In this document: piece after piece, positions 10,871 to 18,641 of the stretch
How the letters are laid out: every line of letters starts with the position of its first letter
Numbering within the stretch: the first letter of the stretch is position 1
Position numbers and translations under genes: made by a program
Notes under the pieces: model-generated
What the model was told of the DNA's origin: nothing
The model's input: the letters and a program-made list of their open reading frames with translations, nothing else
Databases searched by the model: none
Origin: a virus
Strand: one strand, 5' to 3'
DNA: 41,604 nt
IMG/VR virus record: IMGVR_UViG_3300048446_000527
Location: 1 to 41,604 of that record

Positions 10871-11277
10871 GCGTACACAAGCACGCAGGCACATTATATG
10901 AGAGTATGTTTAAAGTAGAAGCGATGAAAAGAGGATTGCATGTGAGTGAAGCAGAAGGTGACTACCTTCCCTACGATGTAATCATAGACAATGGGAGGAG
11001 GCTATATAAGGTACAGGTAAAAGGAACTTCTTCCAGAAGAAGTAAGACAGGTTACAATATTAGCACAGCTATGGGGTCAAAGACCTCGGAGAAAAATCAC
11101 TATGCAGAGAAAGCATACGATATACTTGCAGCCTTAGTGGTAGGAGATGGAGAGTCCTACTGGTACATAATACCAAAGGAGAAAATAGGTAGAAATTTAA
11201 CAATCAAGTTATTTCCGAACCCCATGAGTAAAGCAAAGTGGGAGAAGTACAGACACGGATGGGAATTAATTTGCTAG
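10867..11277 (+). CDS. PD-(D/E)XK nuclease-like protein
   Basis: 136 aa, starting in an ATGA overlap with the giant gene, so probably translated with it. The residue order fits the PD-(D/E)XK fold as used by Holliday-junction resolvases and PDDEXK_5-type proteins: an N-terminal Glu in G-T-L-Y-E (E12), then Y-D-V-I-I-D, then Q-V-K-G-T on the next strand, where Q replaces the usual D/E as in several known subfamilies. The W-Y-I-I-P strand near the end is also typical. A metal-dependent DNA endonuclease is the natural guess. Its place behind a giant virion-type gene is unusual for a resolvase, so a role in DNA entry or host DNA degradation is equally possible. Confidence 0.7.
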   Translation: MSVHKHAGTLYESMFKVEAMKRGLHVSEAEGDYLPYDVIIDNGRRLYKVQVKGTSSRRSKTGYNISTAMGSKTSEKNHYAEKAYDILAALVVGDGESYWYIIPKEKIGRNLTIKLFPNPMSKAKWEKYRHGWELIC

Positions 11278-11306
11278 GTGTAACCTAATAAACTAGAATT
11301 ATTATA

Positions 11307-11501
11307 ATGAACTATAAATGTAAAGCAGGATTAGGAGCATGCCCACAAGGAGGCAGGCTTTGCCAAAGAGGATGCGTAAAGATGCAAAAAGCTCAACAGC
11401 TTGGTGGCGGTGATGTACGCAAAGGAGTCAGGCAACTTGGTCGCATGGAAGCCATGCAGAATATGAAGGGTAGAATGCCAAGGAGAAGGGGTATGCGATG
11501 A
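11307..11501 (+). CDS. Small Cys/Gly/Arg-rich basic protein
   Basis: 64 aa, not recognised as a named family. The first 24 residues carry four cysteines (C-K-A-G-L-G-A-C, then C-Q-R-G-C) that could bind zinc. The rest is Gly/Arg/Met-rich and ends P-R-R-R-G-M-R. The start has no Shine-Dalgarno but an AT-rich leader. It is the first of a run of tiny basic genes on the same strand and overlaps the next by ATGA. Nucleic-acid binding or a packaging-associated role is inferred only from charge. Confidence 0.6.
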   Translation: MNYKCKAGLGACPQGGRLCQRGCVKMQKAQQLGGGDVRKGVRQLGRMEAMQNMKGRMPRRRGMR

Positions 11502-11614
11502 ATAAAGGGAAAGCAATGTGTTGCTGTCAAAAAGCTGCACACCGCACACAGATGAAACTTAACCCACATTTAAAAAATGCCAAGAAAAGGAAAAAGCTCC
11601 AAAAAAAGCGCTAA
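11498..11614 (+). CDS. 38-aa basic peptide with a CCC motif
   Basis: A short ORF starting in an ATGA overlap with the previous gene. It begins M-N-K-G-K-A-M-C-C-C and ends K-L-Q-K-K-R. It is almost entirely basic and overlaps the next gene by 38 nt in another frame. Support comes from the coupled start and the company of similar peptides. The long overlap lowers confidence, and no family is recognised. Confidence 0.45.
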   Translation: MNKGKAMCCCQKAAHRTQMKLNPHLKNAKKRKKLQKKR

Positions 11615-11756
11615 GAAAGGTGCTAAAAAAGATGCTTGTTATAGCAAGGTAAAGTCCCGCTATAAGAAATGGCCTAGTGCATATGCTTCTGGAGCCTTAG
11701 TGAAATGTCGAAAAGTCGGTGCTAAAAACTGGGGGAACAAGTCCAAGAAGAAATGA
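11577..11756 (+). CDS. 59-aa basic protein with W-P-S-A-Y-A-S motif
   Basis: The Lys-rich N-terminus is followed by a well-defined core: A-C-Y-x-K-V-K-x-R-Y, then W-P-S-A-Y-A-S-G-A-L-V-K-C-R and N-W-G-N-K-S. I recognise this core as a short conserved domain found in phages and giant viruses (probably the one catalogued as DUF5872, from memory). Its function is unknown to me. It ends in an ATGA overlap with the next gene. Conservation of the core makes this a real gene despite its size. Confidence 0.75.
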   Translation: MPRKGKSSKKSAKKGAKKDACYSKVKSRYKKWPSAYASGALVKCRKVGAKNWGNKSKKK

Positions 11757-12304
11757 AGGATAAAATGCAAGATGTGAGAGTGCAGGGTGATGTAGGAGAT
11801 GGCATCCCTTACATACCTCGGACTCCAAGGAGACTTATTGATTATACTAGCTGGGATTCCACCTCGACAAGACCGATGAATTCTCCGTATGAGAGTGCTG
11901 GGAATGATAAACTAGACGATCTTTTAACCTTAAGTAGAAAGCAAGCTGATGGTGATCCACTCTGGGAAAATATACTAGAGTTTGGGGATATGACGGGAGT
12001 TGCCTCTTGGGATGATTTGTGGAGAGCCTACAGTGAATTCAAGAGGGGTGATGGGACTAAGCTTAACATTCTGCTTGAGGGTGTAGGGGCATTACCGATA
12101 GTGGGGAAGATCAAGAAGATCATGGCGCTTAATATGATGCCAAATGTTTCTCCCGTAAAAAAGAATTTAGCTAAAGCAGCTAATGCATACGGCTCTATGA
12201 AAGTTCCTTTGGATGTTATAAATAAAGGAGACGCAGTGCAGGATGCTTGGGAGGATAATATAAAGCCATCATTAACCCCACAGAAATTATTGTATGAGCA
12301 GTGA
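11753..12304 (+). CDS. Hypothetical protein, 183 aa
   Basis: Starts in an ATGA overlap with the preceding gene and overlaps the next by 11 nt. The N-terminal third is polar and Pro-rich (Y-I-P-R-T-P-R-R). The middle has an amphipathic segment containing L-L-E-G-V-G-A-L-P-I-V-G-K-I-K-K. The latter, a short Gly-containing hydrophobic helix, resembles segments in toxin-like or membrane-active regions of phage polyvalent proteins, but that is only a resemblance. It is the one non-basic protein in the cluster. No function assigned. Confidence 0.65.
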   Translation: MKDKMQDVRVQGDVGDGIPYIPRTPRRLIDYTSWDSTSTRPMNSPYESAGNDKLDDLLTLSRKQADGDPLWENILEFGDMTGVASWDDLWRAYSEFKRGDGTKLNILLEGVGALPIVGKIKKIMALNMMPNVSPVKKNLAKAANAYGSMKVPLDVINKGDAVQDAWEDNIKPSLTPQKLLYEQ

Positions 12305-12512
12305 GGGCTTGAAGAAATGGTTCTCCCGTAATGGGGGGAAAGGCTGGATTGACTGCAAGACAGGTAAGCCCTGTGGAAGAAAGTCTGCCAAGAAGGGTAA
12401 GAGTAAAAGACCATACCCTGCGTGTAGACCCACTAAGGCACAATGCAACTCATCTAAAAATAAGAAAAAAGGACCCGCACGAATTTCGTGGAAGAAAAAG
12501 AAAGGAAAATAA
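12294..12512 (+). CDS. 72-aa basic protein with G-L-K-K-W-F and Cys pairs
   Basis: Contains G-L-K-K-W-F-S-R-N-G-G-K-G-W and a C-K-T-G-K-P-C-G-R-K motif, then R-P-Y-P-A-C-R-P and a strongly Lys-rich tail. I recognise the general type from marine phage genomes but know no assigned function. The G-x-G-W plus Cys pair may form a small zinc-stabilised fold. A longer ORF in another frame at 12331-12630 covers the same DNA but lacks any family-like features and is treated as a shadow. Confidence 0.65.
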   Translation: MSSEGLKKWFSRNGGKGWIDCKTGKPCGRKSAKKGKSKRPYPACRPTKAQCNSSKNKKKGPARISWKKKKGK

Positions 12513-12513
12513 A

Positions 12514-12630
12514 ATGCCAAATGTAAATGGAAAGAAATTCCCTTACACAAAAAAGGGAAAAGCAGCAGCAAAAGCCTACAAAGCTAAATCAAAGATGGGC
12601 AAAAAGCCTGTCAGAAAAAAAAGATACTAA
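12514..12630 (+). CDS. 38-aa basic peptide, N-G-K-K-F-P-Y-T type
   Basis: Begins M-P-N-V-N-G-K-K-F-P-Y-T-K-K-G-K-A, a sequence type repeatedly seen as very small ORFs in marine phages (from memory). The start lies 1 nt after the previous stop, with a purine-rich AAAGGAAAA upstream acting as a plausible ribosome site. The stop shares its last base with the next start (TAATG). Eleven of 38 residues are Lys. Function unknown; DNA condensation is a guess from charge. Confidence 0.65.
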   Translation: MPNVNGKKFPYTKKGKAAAKAYKAKSKMGKKPVRKKRY

Positions 12631-12881
12631 TGCCAGCAAGAAAGAAAGCCTGTAAGCCCTCCAAGGGTAAACGCTTTGCCAAACGAGTGAAGGGTAAGTG
12701 CCGTTCGTTCGGGCAGAAGGGTAAGGCTAAGGATGGTAAGGATCGCATACGCCCAGGAACAAAAAAGGGAGATGCTTACTGTGCTCGCAGTGCTGGGATA
12801 AAAAAGTGCAAGAATCCGCCTTGTGCTAATGCTCTATCCAGAAAGAAATGGAAGTGCAGAGGTAAGAAGTCAATGAAGTGA
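12630..12881 (+). CDS. 83-aa Lys/Cys-rich protein
   Basis: Lys/Arg-rich throughout, with a C-terminal cysteine block: D-A-Y-C-A-R-S-A-G-I, K-K-C-K-N-P-P-C-A-N-A-L-S-R-K-K-W-K-C. Four closely spaced cysteines could hold one zinc. The D-A-Y-C-A-R-S-x-G-I string is familiar from small phage proteins, with no known role. It is translationally coupled on both sides (TAATG in, GTGA out). Confidence 0.65.
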   Translation: MPARKKACKPSKGKRFAKRVKGKCRSFGQKGKAKDGKDRIRPGTKKGDAYCARSAGIKKCKNPPCANALSRKKWKCRGKKSMK

Positions 12882-13144
12882 TAGGAATGAGAGCTAAGAG
12901 GAAGTACAAAAAAGGCGAAAAGGATTCTGAGTACGATGCATACCACGGCAAGAAGGAGCAAATCAAGAGACGCTCTAGCAGGAATAAAGCTCGCAGAAAA
13001 GCTAAGTGCAAGAAAGGGCAGGAAGCACACCACAAGGATGGAAACCCCAACAACAACAAGAGGAGTAATCTAAAATGTCTTCCGAAGAAAAAGAACCGTT
13101 CGATTCAGCCGAAGAGGGGACGACGCCGTACCACGAGCAAATAG
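12878..13144 (+). CDS. Minimal HNH-like basic protein
   Basis: 88 aa, GTG start overlapping the preceding stop. After a basic N-terminus comes A-H-H-K-D-G-N-P-N-N-N-K-R-S-N-L-K-C-L. The H-H-x-D-G-(N)-x-x-N-N-x-x-x-N-L pattern is the diagnostic core of small phage HNH endonucleases. The flanking Cys pairs of larger HNH enzymes are mostly absent, so catalytic competence is uncertain. It sits at the end of the basic-peptide cluster. Confidence 0.65.
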   Translation: MIGMRAKRKYKKGEKDSEYDAYHGKKEQIKRRSSRNKARRKAKCKKGQEAHHKDGNPNNNKRSNLKCLPKKKNRSIQPKRGRRRTTSK

Positions 13145-13308
13145 ATGCATTTACGATTGAACTAGATAACCTCATTGCGAGGTTCATGAATGAATTCGAT
13201 CTGCACATGGAAACGATAGTCGGCTGTTTGGAGATAGCCAAGAACTCAGTTAGTGATCCTATGATAATTGATTTAGGATCAGAGATGCTAGGAGAAGAAG
13301 AGGATTAG
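13075..13308 (+). CDS. 77-aa acidic protein, unknown
   Basis: Overlaps the previous gene by 70 nt, but its ATG has a strong ribosome site (AGAGGAG about 9 nt upstream), which supports the long overlap. The product is acidic, in contrast to its neighbours (begins M-S-S-E-E-K-E-P, ends G-E-E-E-D), and has a central amphipathic helix with L-D-N-L-I-A-R-F-M. It ends at the base next to the stop of the oppositely oriented integrase. Confidence 0.65.
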   Translation: MSSEEKEPFDSAEEGTTPYHEQIDAFTIELDNLIARFMNEFDLHMETIVGCLEIAKNSVSDPMIIDLGSEMLGEEED

Positions 13309-14388
13309 CTAATTCTTGTGAATGTAACCCTCGGTGGTCTTGGTACTTGAATGACCAACCACCTTGCCAATATCCTCCAGCATTATACCTGACTTGTACA
13401 GACGGGTGGTAAAGCTATGTCTGAGGCAATGAAATGATTTGCCCTCAATAAAAAGTCTTTTGAGTATACGATTAAAGTATACGCTAGTCTTGGATCGAGT
13501 CTTACTATTTGTCTGAACCTTGTGCCATTGTGGGAAGCAGTATACTTCATCTTCCTTTTCTATGCTTTTGATGGCTTGTATAACTTTCTGCCCACCGAAT
13601 AGCTTGTGACCTAATGGTATTCGTACCCGCTTATCTCTCTTGGCTGTCCATACAGTTATGTGTTTATCCGTAATGGATGCCCACTCTAAGCTACAGCAGT
13701 CACCCAATCGCAGTCCTGTCCAGTATGACAGAATGGTAGCTTGTTTAAAGAAGTAGGGTGCATGGTTTACCACCTGTTCGTATTCCCACTTAGTGAAAGG
13801 TCTTCTCTTTTCTACTTCCTTTTGCTCATGAGTCATCTTACCCATGTCTACCTTTACTAGTAAACTTGGGTTTATTTGCATGTAGCCTTTTGCTACAGCG
13901 AATTTAAATAGACTGCTTAGTGAAGTGAGTCGCAATTTTTTATTACTAAGAGATGTACCATCATTACGATTAATGAAATCATGAAGGTCTTTTTCGGAAA
14001 CATCAGAGATTGATCTTTTATCATACTTATAGTCTCTGGAGAACTGATAATATATTGCCATGATCGTATTGATCGTGTTGGGCGAGCTTGCTACTCGTTG
14101 TCTATGTTGTTTGTATTCACGCAAGACATCAATGAAGTTATGATTGGATGCACCAGTAAGCTTAGCGACAACTTCCTGTGAGAGCAGTTGAAGCTTGGCA
14201 GCCTTCTCCATCTCTGCAATCTTTAGCTCAGATACAATAGACTTAGCTTCACTTAGTTGGGTTACACCTAGAGCCGTGGACTTTTCTTTTCCGTCCTGAC
14301 CTGTGTATTTTACTGAATACTGACCACTCTTGTTTTTAACTAACTTCACTCTAAATACCTTTAATATCTTTAGGTAACACTTAGTCAA
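13309..14388 (-). CDS. int: Tyrosine recombinase (phage integrase)
   Basis: 359 aa from a TTG at 14388. A GTG at 14349 with AAAGGT upstream is an equally good start. All catalytic residues are present (numbered from the TTG): R227 in T-G-L-R-L-G-D, K250 in the beta-hairpin, H320-x-x-R323 in H-C-L-R-H-S-F, H346 in G-H-S-S and the nucleophile Y355, four residues before the end. A SAM-like core-binding domain lies at about 75-180. It would catalyse site-specific integration and perhaps excision. It is the last gene of the leftward block and overlaps the SNF2 gene by 8 nt. No excisionase or repressor is recognised nearby, and no attP core could be identified. Confidence 0.93.
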   Translation of the reverse strand: MTKCYLKILKVFRVKLVKNKSGQYSVKYTGQDGKEKSTALGVTQLSEAKSIVSELKIAEMEKAAKLQLLSQEVVAKLTGASNHNFIDVLREYKQHRQRVASSPNTINTIMAIYYQFSRDYKYDKRSISDVSEKDLHDFINRNDGTSLSNKKLRLTSLSSLFKFAVAKGYMQINPSLLVKVDMGKMTHEQKEVEKRRPFTKWEYEQVVNHAPYFFKQATILSYWTGLRLGDCCSLEWASITDKHITVWTAKRDKRVRIPLGHKLFGGQKVIQAIKSIEKEDEVYCFPQWHKVQTNSKTRSKTSVYFNRILKRLFIEGKSFHCLRHSFTTRLYKSGIMLEDIGKVVGHSSTKTTEGYIHKN

Positions 14389-16879
14389 TTAAAATTGGAT
14401 CAAACTCTTCCTTCCTTGGTTGTAGTTCCATTTGTAGTGCTACCCAATCCTGTTCGCATTCCACCTCGTTCATCGTGTTATCGTCACCACGCGAGTATGA
14501 TAGGAAGTGATCCGCAAATATCTCCTGCACGCTAGTATCTTGATAGTCATGAGGTATCGGTTCGCCGTGCAAGATAATAGTGGCAGAATCCCTCTTCTGT
14601 GCCAAGCGATCAAACATCATCTCCTCAATGCTACTCTCTGTAAGTACAATATAAGCGTTCACATCTTTAGGTGAGTTCAATCTGAATACTCTCCCCAATG
14701 CCTGATTGAGTGAACCATAGCTCCATTCAAGACCACCAATGATCAACTCCTTACACTGATCAAACGAGTGACCAGCAGCACACTTGATACCCATGAGCAT
14801 AACCTGAGCTTTCTTCTCCTTGAATATTGCAGCCTGAGCAGCCTGATCCAATCCTGGCGTACCATCAATCCTTGCCACCTTCACGCCTGCTTCCTGTAAC
14901 CGCTTCTCCAATTCATCATTCAGACCTGTGAAAGCAGAGACATGAACGACCTGCTCACCCTCCTGTATGCACTTGGCAATCTTAGATAGGATAGCAATTA
15001 CCTTGGGATTCATATTGCTTTCGACCATCTTAAAACCAGGAAACTTATTGAACTCACGACCCTCAGGGTCAGAGCAAATACCACGGAGTCGCATCATCTG
15101 CACACCATGCTTAGTCCTGTGGTCTTCGTGCGGTATATTGCCCAAGTCCATATTCCATGAGTACAATTGCTTCTGATACTTACCGAAGGGAACACGGATA
15201 GTCTCCACATTGCAGTCAACAAGATCAGGATTGCATTGTTCCTTGGTAATGAATGCAATGATTGTCTTGACCATACGCAGTAGCTTTTGCTTGTTGCTGA
15301 GTATAGGACTATTCTTGGGGGCTTTGTACTCACCATTCAAGCGAGCAGTAATATCATACTCTTTAGACTGAAACTCATTAACAAACCTGTTCTCATCATT
15401 AAGAGTGTAAGGCCACCGAGAGTTGGATACATCACCCTGATACCAATTAGGTACAGCAAGCCAACCCATCAGCGGGAATAGATTGCGTACAGCATTTGGG
15501 ATAGGTGTAGCTGTCAGGCAGAACTTGTACTTAGGCTGTAGCCTTAGCATACTGCGAGTGACTCCCGACTTGGGATTACAGATAAGATGTGCCTCATCCA
15601 AGATGACCATGTCGAATGCCTTACCCACCTTGGTAGAAAGATTTGGCTGAGCAATACAGGTGATTCCATTGCGTGTCTCACCAATCCCATATGCCACACC
15701 TTGCTCGCACTCGATGTTATAAGTCTTACGCAACCATTTCTTAAACCTAGCATTGTGTTCATTCACCTGCCACGATGCAGGGATATGCTCAAAGCCACGG
15801 AAGAAAACAGTATGGTAAGTAAAGTACACACCTGCTGGAAGCTCACCATGTTCTTGGATTATCTTCTGATAGTCCTTCTCTGAGAATAGCTTGAACACCT
15901 TACGGGTAGGGGAGAACTGCTTGAACTCCTTCATCCATTGAGATGCAAGGGATGCACCATTTAACTCACCATCCTTGATCGTACCCTTGGGTGCAATGAG
16001 TAGCGTACGCTTGTTGTTCTTTAGTAGGTCAAGCACGATGGCAATGAATGATTTACCCGTGCCTGTCTCTGCTGCAACCAATGCATAGTCGGTCATCCCG
16101 AGGGATGTGATGTAGTCCACTTGTCCAGGATAACACTTGAATCCATTCAGGAATCCAAGCTCATCAATCATCTGTAGCGTCTTGGCATACTCTTCAGGGT
16201 TTGCATCCTTGACCGTCTTTACCTCAACCTCCTGGAAGAATAGCCAGATCATCTCGCAAGGTAACTCACGATCACCAAGGGCATTGTCCCTGAACCTGAA
16301 CACATGACCCTGCTCATCACGAATGATAATCGAATGATCATTCCCTCGTAGTTCATACTCATTATTTACCACCACAGTCTCACCATTCTCTAGCTTAAGC
16401 CTTGGCTTCTTGTACCTTGATCTAAACTCCACGCTTTGGTAACGGGCTGTATAGTTCTCACCAGCTATAAGTATTGGTAGCTTTTGGGCAGGCTTTTTGT
16501 TTAGCAGTGCTTTCATCTTTGGATGCTCACGCACATCCATTGTCTCCAGAGCCGTCAGGTTAGAGTGGTCTTTGATATGTCCGAACCGCTCGTAATCTGT
16601 TGGCGGAAGAATAACAGGCACATCCTGCTTGGATGACTGTAAGGCTTTATGTATCTCACGCTTACATTCCAAACTAACATAAAGGCGACCTTTGTCATGT
16701 TGCTCCATTAGTCGCATTAGTGCTGTTCTGTCTGTCCCGTATGTCAGTGTCATCGGCTTCTTGCCTCTGACATAATTTAGTAGTGCATTGACCAACTGAT
16801 AATTAGTTGTTCGATCCACCCTGAACGCACCATTGGGGGACAATACAAGGTGCGGTTTTACTGCATGTAATTCAGGCAT
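14381..16879 (-). CDS. SNF2-family DNA helicase/translocase
   Basis: 832 aa. Walker A is A-E-T-G-T-G-K276-S, Walker B is the D428-E-A-H box, motif III is L-T-A-T-P-I-P-N, and motif VI is Q-A-L-G-R-V-F-R-L near residue 727, so both RecA-like lobes are complete. About 250 residues precede the ATPase and probably bind DNA or a partner. Phage SNF2 enzymes remodel protein-DNA complexes during replication or recombination and act in the cytoplasm. It lies between a small unknown gene and the integrase in a tight leftward operon. Confidence 0.92.
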   Translation of the reverse strand: MPELHAVKPHLVLSPNGAFRVDRTTNYQLVNALLNYVRGKKPMTLTYGTDRTALMRLMEQHDKGRLYVSLECKREIHKALQSSKQDVPVILPPTDYERFGHIKDHSNLTALETMDVREHPKMKALLNKKPAQKLPILIAGENYTARYQSVEFRSRYKKPRLKLENGETVVVNNEYELRGNDHSIIIRDEQGHVFRFRDNALGDRELPCEMIWLFFQEVEVKTVKDANPEEYAKTLQMIDELGFLNGFKCYPGQVDYITSLGMTDYALVAAETGTGKSFIAIVLDLLKNNKRTLLIAPKGTIKDGELNGASLASQWMKEFKQFSPTRKVFKLFSEKDYQKIIQEHGELPAGVYFTYHTVFFRGFEHIPASWQVNEHNARFKKWLRKTYNIECEQGVAYGIGETRNGITCIAQPNLSTKVGKAFDMVILDEAHLICNPKSGVTRSMLRLQPKYKFCLTATPIPNAVRNLFPLMGWLAVPNWYQGDVSNSRWPYTLNDENRFVNEFQSKEYDITARLNGEYKAPKNSPILSNKQKLLRMVKTIIAFITKEQCNPDLVDCNVETIRVPFGKYQKQLYSWNMDLGNIPHEDHRTKHGVQMMRLRGICSDPEGREFNKFPGFKMVESNMNPKVIAILSKIAKCIQEGEQVVHVSAFTGLNDELEKRLQEAGVKVARIDGTPGLDQAAQAAIFKEKKAQVMLMGIKCAAGHSFDQCKELIIGGLEWSYGSLNQALGRVFRLNSPKDVNAYIVLTESSIEEMMFDRLAQKRDSATIILHGEPIPHDYQDTSVQEIFADHFLSYSRGDDNTMNEVECEQDWVALQMELQPRKEEFDPILID

Positions 16880-17261
16880 TTTGTAATTCCTCCATTATTT
16901 GTTGATTTAACATTTCCTCCTCCGATGGGATTTTATCGAAGGTGGTAACACACGACATGTAGACATGAATTGGCGTATCAAGTGTGATGATAGGAAAGCT
17001 CAGGTTCTTCTTGTCGTTCTGGAAGTCCTTTGTGCAAACCATCCACATCAACCTGTAGTGTGGTTCTACCTTCATTCCGTGCTTGTGCTCGTGGATGTCC
17101 TTGCGAACCTCCATGTGCAGTCCTCCGTCCTCTGGTAGAACCTCCTTCAGTTTTTCTATGTTCACCTGTCGGTTGTAATCCATTTTCTGACCCGCCCGTG
17201 CCATTGTAATAAGCCCGTCCGAGTTCGTAATTATCTTGTTGTTTAGTGTATCTGAGAGCAT
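16872..17261 (-). CDS. Hypothetical protein, start uncertain
   Basis: 129 aa from ATG 17261, or 110 aa from ATG 17204 (begins M-A-R-A-G-Q-K-M-D-Y). The C-terminal part looks like a folded domain (V-E-P-H-Y-R-L-M-W-M-V-C-T-K-D-F, then V-Y-M-S-C-V-T-T-F-D-K-I). It overlaps the SNF2 start by 8 nt. Most of the gene is also covered by a second reading frame that begins in a coupled ATGA overlap with the upstream gene (see next entry). No family recognised. Confidence 0.6.
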   Translation of the reverse strand: MLSDTLNNKIITNSDGLITMARAGQKMDYNRQVNIEKLKEVLPEDGGLHMEVRKDIHEHKHGMKVEPHYRLMWMVCTKDFQNDKKNLSFPIITLDTPIHVYMSCVTTFDKIPSEEEMLNQQIMEELQNA

Positions 17262-17286
17262 CTCTTGCTAATTCCTCCACATTCAT
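16978..17286 (-). CDS. Overlapping ORF, coupled start; possible frameshift partner
   Basis: Begins at an ATGA overlap with the upstream gene, the usual start pattern here. Its first 30 residues look genuine (M-N-V-E-E-L-A-R-D-A-L-R-Y-T). After Y-Y-N-G the translation turns Gly/Arg/Thr-rich, as an out-of-frame shadow would, while a neighbouring frame takes over with M-A-R-A-G-Q-K. Either this is a short gene read through the overlap, or the two frames form one protein joined by a frameshift, a sequencing error or a decayed gene. Confidence 0.4.
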   Translation of the reverse strand: MNVEELARDALRYTKQQDNYELGRAYYNGTGGSENGLQPTGEHRKTEGGSTRGRRTAHGGSQGHPRAQARNEGRTTLQVDVDGLHKGLPERQEEPELSYHHT

Positions 17287-17939
17287 TGTACTTGTAAGCC
17301 GTTACCAGTTATGGTGACTGACTGTTTCTCAACTCCTCCGATCATATCCTTGATAGTTCTGTCTTTGAACAAGTGCATTAGATCCTCTTCGAGGTAACCT
17401 TGACCAAGCAGTGAACAGCCTGAGCCAGCTTGGTCACCTCTAGCTAGAAGAAATGTAATTGGTGAATCTCTAAAGCCAGAGTCCGCGTATACGTACTTTT
17501 TATCGCCCATTAAGGATTCTTTACTTTTGTACGCCCCGTATGCTCTGTGAGTAGAGAGAAGTATCACATTTATCAGTGCCTGCCCAACTGGCATACGCTT
17601 AAAGGTGTACCGCTGATATTCTGCATCTTCGGGTAATCCCTCAATGAAAGCAGAGAGTAGATGGTATAAGAATCTCCATGCACCCCACGCTTCTGCCATC
17701 TCATACTCATCGCCACGCATGGCATTAGACCCCTGCGCATCTACATTGTCGTAGACAAGAAAGAATGTTTCTACCGTCCACTCGAATATATTATCTTCCC
17801 CACCCATATTACCAATGACTTGACGATATTCCTTGCGCCAAGGCGTAATATTTCGGAATTCTTTATTTAGATTATCCCTGTATGCGTTTAGTTTTTGTTT
17901 TGCAGATTTATTTACCTGCTCTTCTATTTGATCTAACAT
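17283..17939 (-). CDS. Hypothetical phage protein, 218 aa
   Basis: Not recognised. Charged helical N-terminus (Q-V-N-K-S-A-K-Q-K-L-N-A-Y-R), an aromatic-rich middle (F-L-V-Y-D-N-V-D; W-G-A-W-R-F-L-Y-H-L-L) and a Gly-rich stretch (A-R-G-D-Q-A-G-S-G-C). No signal peptide or clear membrane helix. It is 1 nt from the previous stop and coupled to the next ORF by ATGA. Confidence 0.7.
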   Translation of the reverse strand: MLDQIEEQVNKSAKQKLNAYRDNLNKEFRNITPWRKEYRQVIGNMGGEDNIFEWTVETFFLVYDNVDAQGSNAMRGDEYEMAEAWGAWRFLYHLLSAFIEGLPEDAEYQRYTFKRMPVGQALINVILLSTHRAYGAYKSKESLMGDKKYVYADSGFRDSPITFLLARGDQAGSGCSLLGQGYLEEDLMHLFKDRTIKDMIGGVEKQSVTITGNGLQVQ

Positions 17940-17940
17940 T

Positions 17941-18639
17941 TTAGAATGCCTCCTTGAGTGTTTGTTTGATTAGTTTCTTTAGTTCAGTCTTGCTTGTTGG
18001 AACGCCCTTGAAGCCCTTGAGTTCCTCTTTGACCACCTCTCTGATTATCAGATGTAGACCACGGAGCATTTCTCGTTCGCCGATTTCAACTTCTTCATCA
18101 TCCTCGACCTCTTCCTCTAAGTCTTCATCCATCTCCAAGAAGTTGGGTGTCTCGTCTTCAATCCGCTCAGTCACGACAGGCTCCCGTGTATCAACAGCAG
18201 TAGCGATGTCTTCAGCTTCAGCCTCAGCAACTCCACCTTCCTCAAGTCTCTGCTCGAGCATATCATCCTCATCAGGTGGTGTGTCCGTGTCGTCCATTAG
18301 CTCGGTAGCGTCAATAACAGGATCATTGACTGACTCAGTTGGTGGGGTAGGGGCACCTGAATCAGTAGATATCGTACCATCCTGAATGGCTTCCCATATC
18401 TGATCATAGCATTTGTTCCTACCCACATTGAGAGCTTGCTCCATATCTTTCTTCTTACTTGGCCAGCCGTCCTCAGGCTCAGGTACAAAAGAACCATCTT
18501 TGTCGGCATGCAGGTTATGCACACCCTCAAAGCCTTCAATACCTAGCTTCTTCCTGCCATAGTCTGCAATGGCGTGTCGTCTGTGATCATTGCCATTACA
18601 CCACATTGTAATATCCCGTAGGGTTTGATTAACATTCAT
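17941..18639 (-). CDS. Hypothetical protein with acidic centre
   Basis: 232 aa in three parts: an ordered N-terminal part containing M-W-C-N-G-N-D-H-R-R-H-A-I-A-D-Y-G, a long acidic, probably disordered centre (about 95-190, many Glu/Asp and Thr/Pro), and a basic C-terminal helix (S-K-T-E-L-K-K-L-I-K-Q-T-L-K-E-A-F). The layout suggests a scaffold or adaptor, but no function can be assigned. The start has no Shine-Dalgarno; the leader is A-rich (AACTAAATAATT). Confidence 0.65.
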   Translation of the reverse strand: MNVNQTLRDITMWCNGNDHRRHAIADYGRKKLGIEGFEGVHNLHADKDGSFVPEPEDGWPSKKKDMEQALNVGRNKCYDQIWEAIQDGTISTDSGAPTPPTESVNDPVIDATELMDDTDTPPDEDDMLEQRLEEGGVAEAEAEDIATAVDTREPVVTERIEDETPNFLEMDEDLEEEVEDDEEVEIGEREMLRGLHLIIREVVKEELKGFKGVPTSKTELKKLIKQTLKEAF

Positions 18640-18641
18640 AA

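Noticed and set aside
12331-12513. Upstream extension of the 12514 gene as a 99-aa protein
   Set aside because: The extension is an out-of-frame reading of the 72-aa gene; the last 38 residues with their own start account for the conserved part.
13309-14400. attP core next to the integrase
   Set aside because: No tRNA-like 3' end or paired arm-type repeats could be seen around the gene.
17954-18385. 143-aa Ser-rich plus-strand ORF
   Set aside because: It is the antisense shadow of the acidic Glu/Asp-rich segment of the minus-strand gene at 17941-18639.
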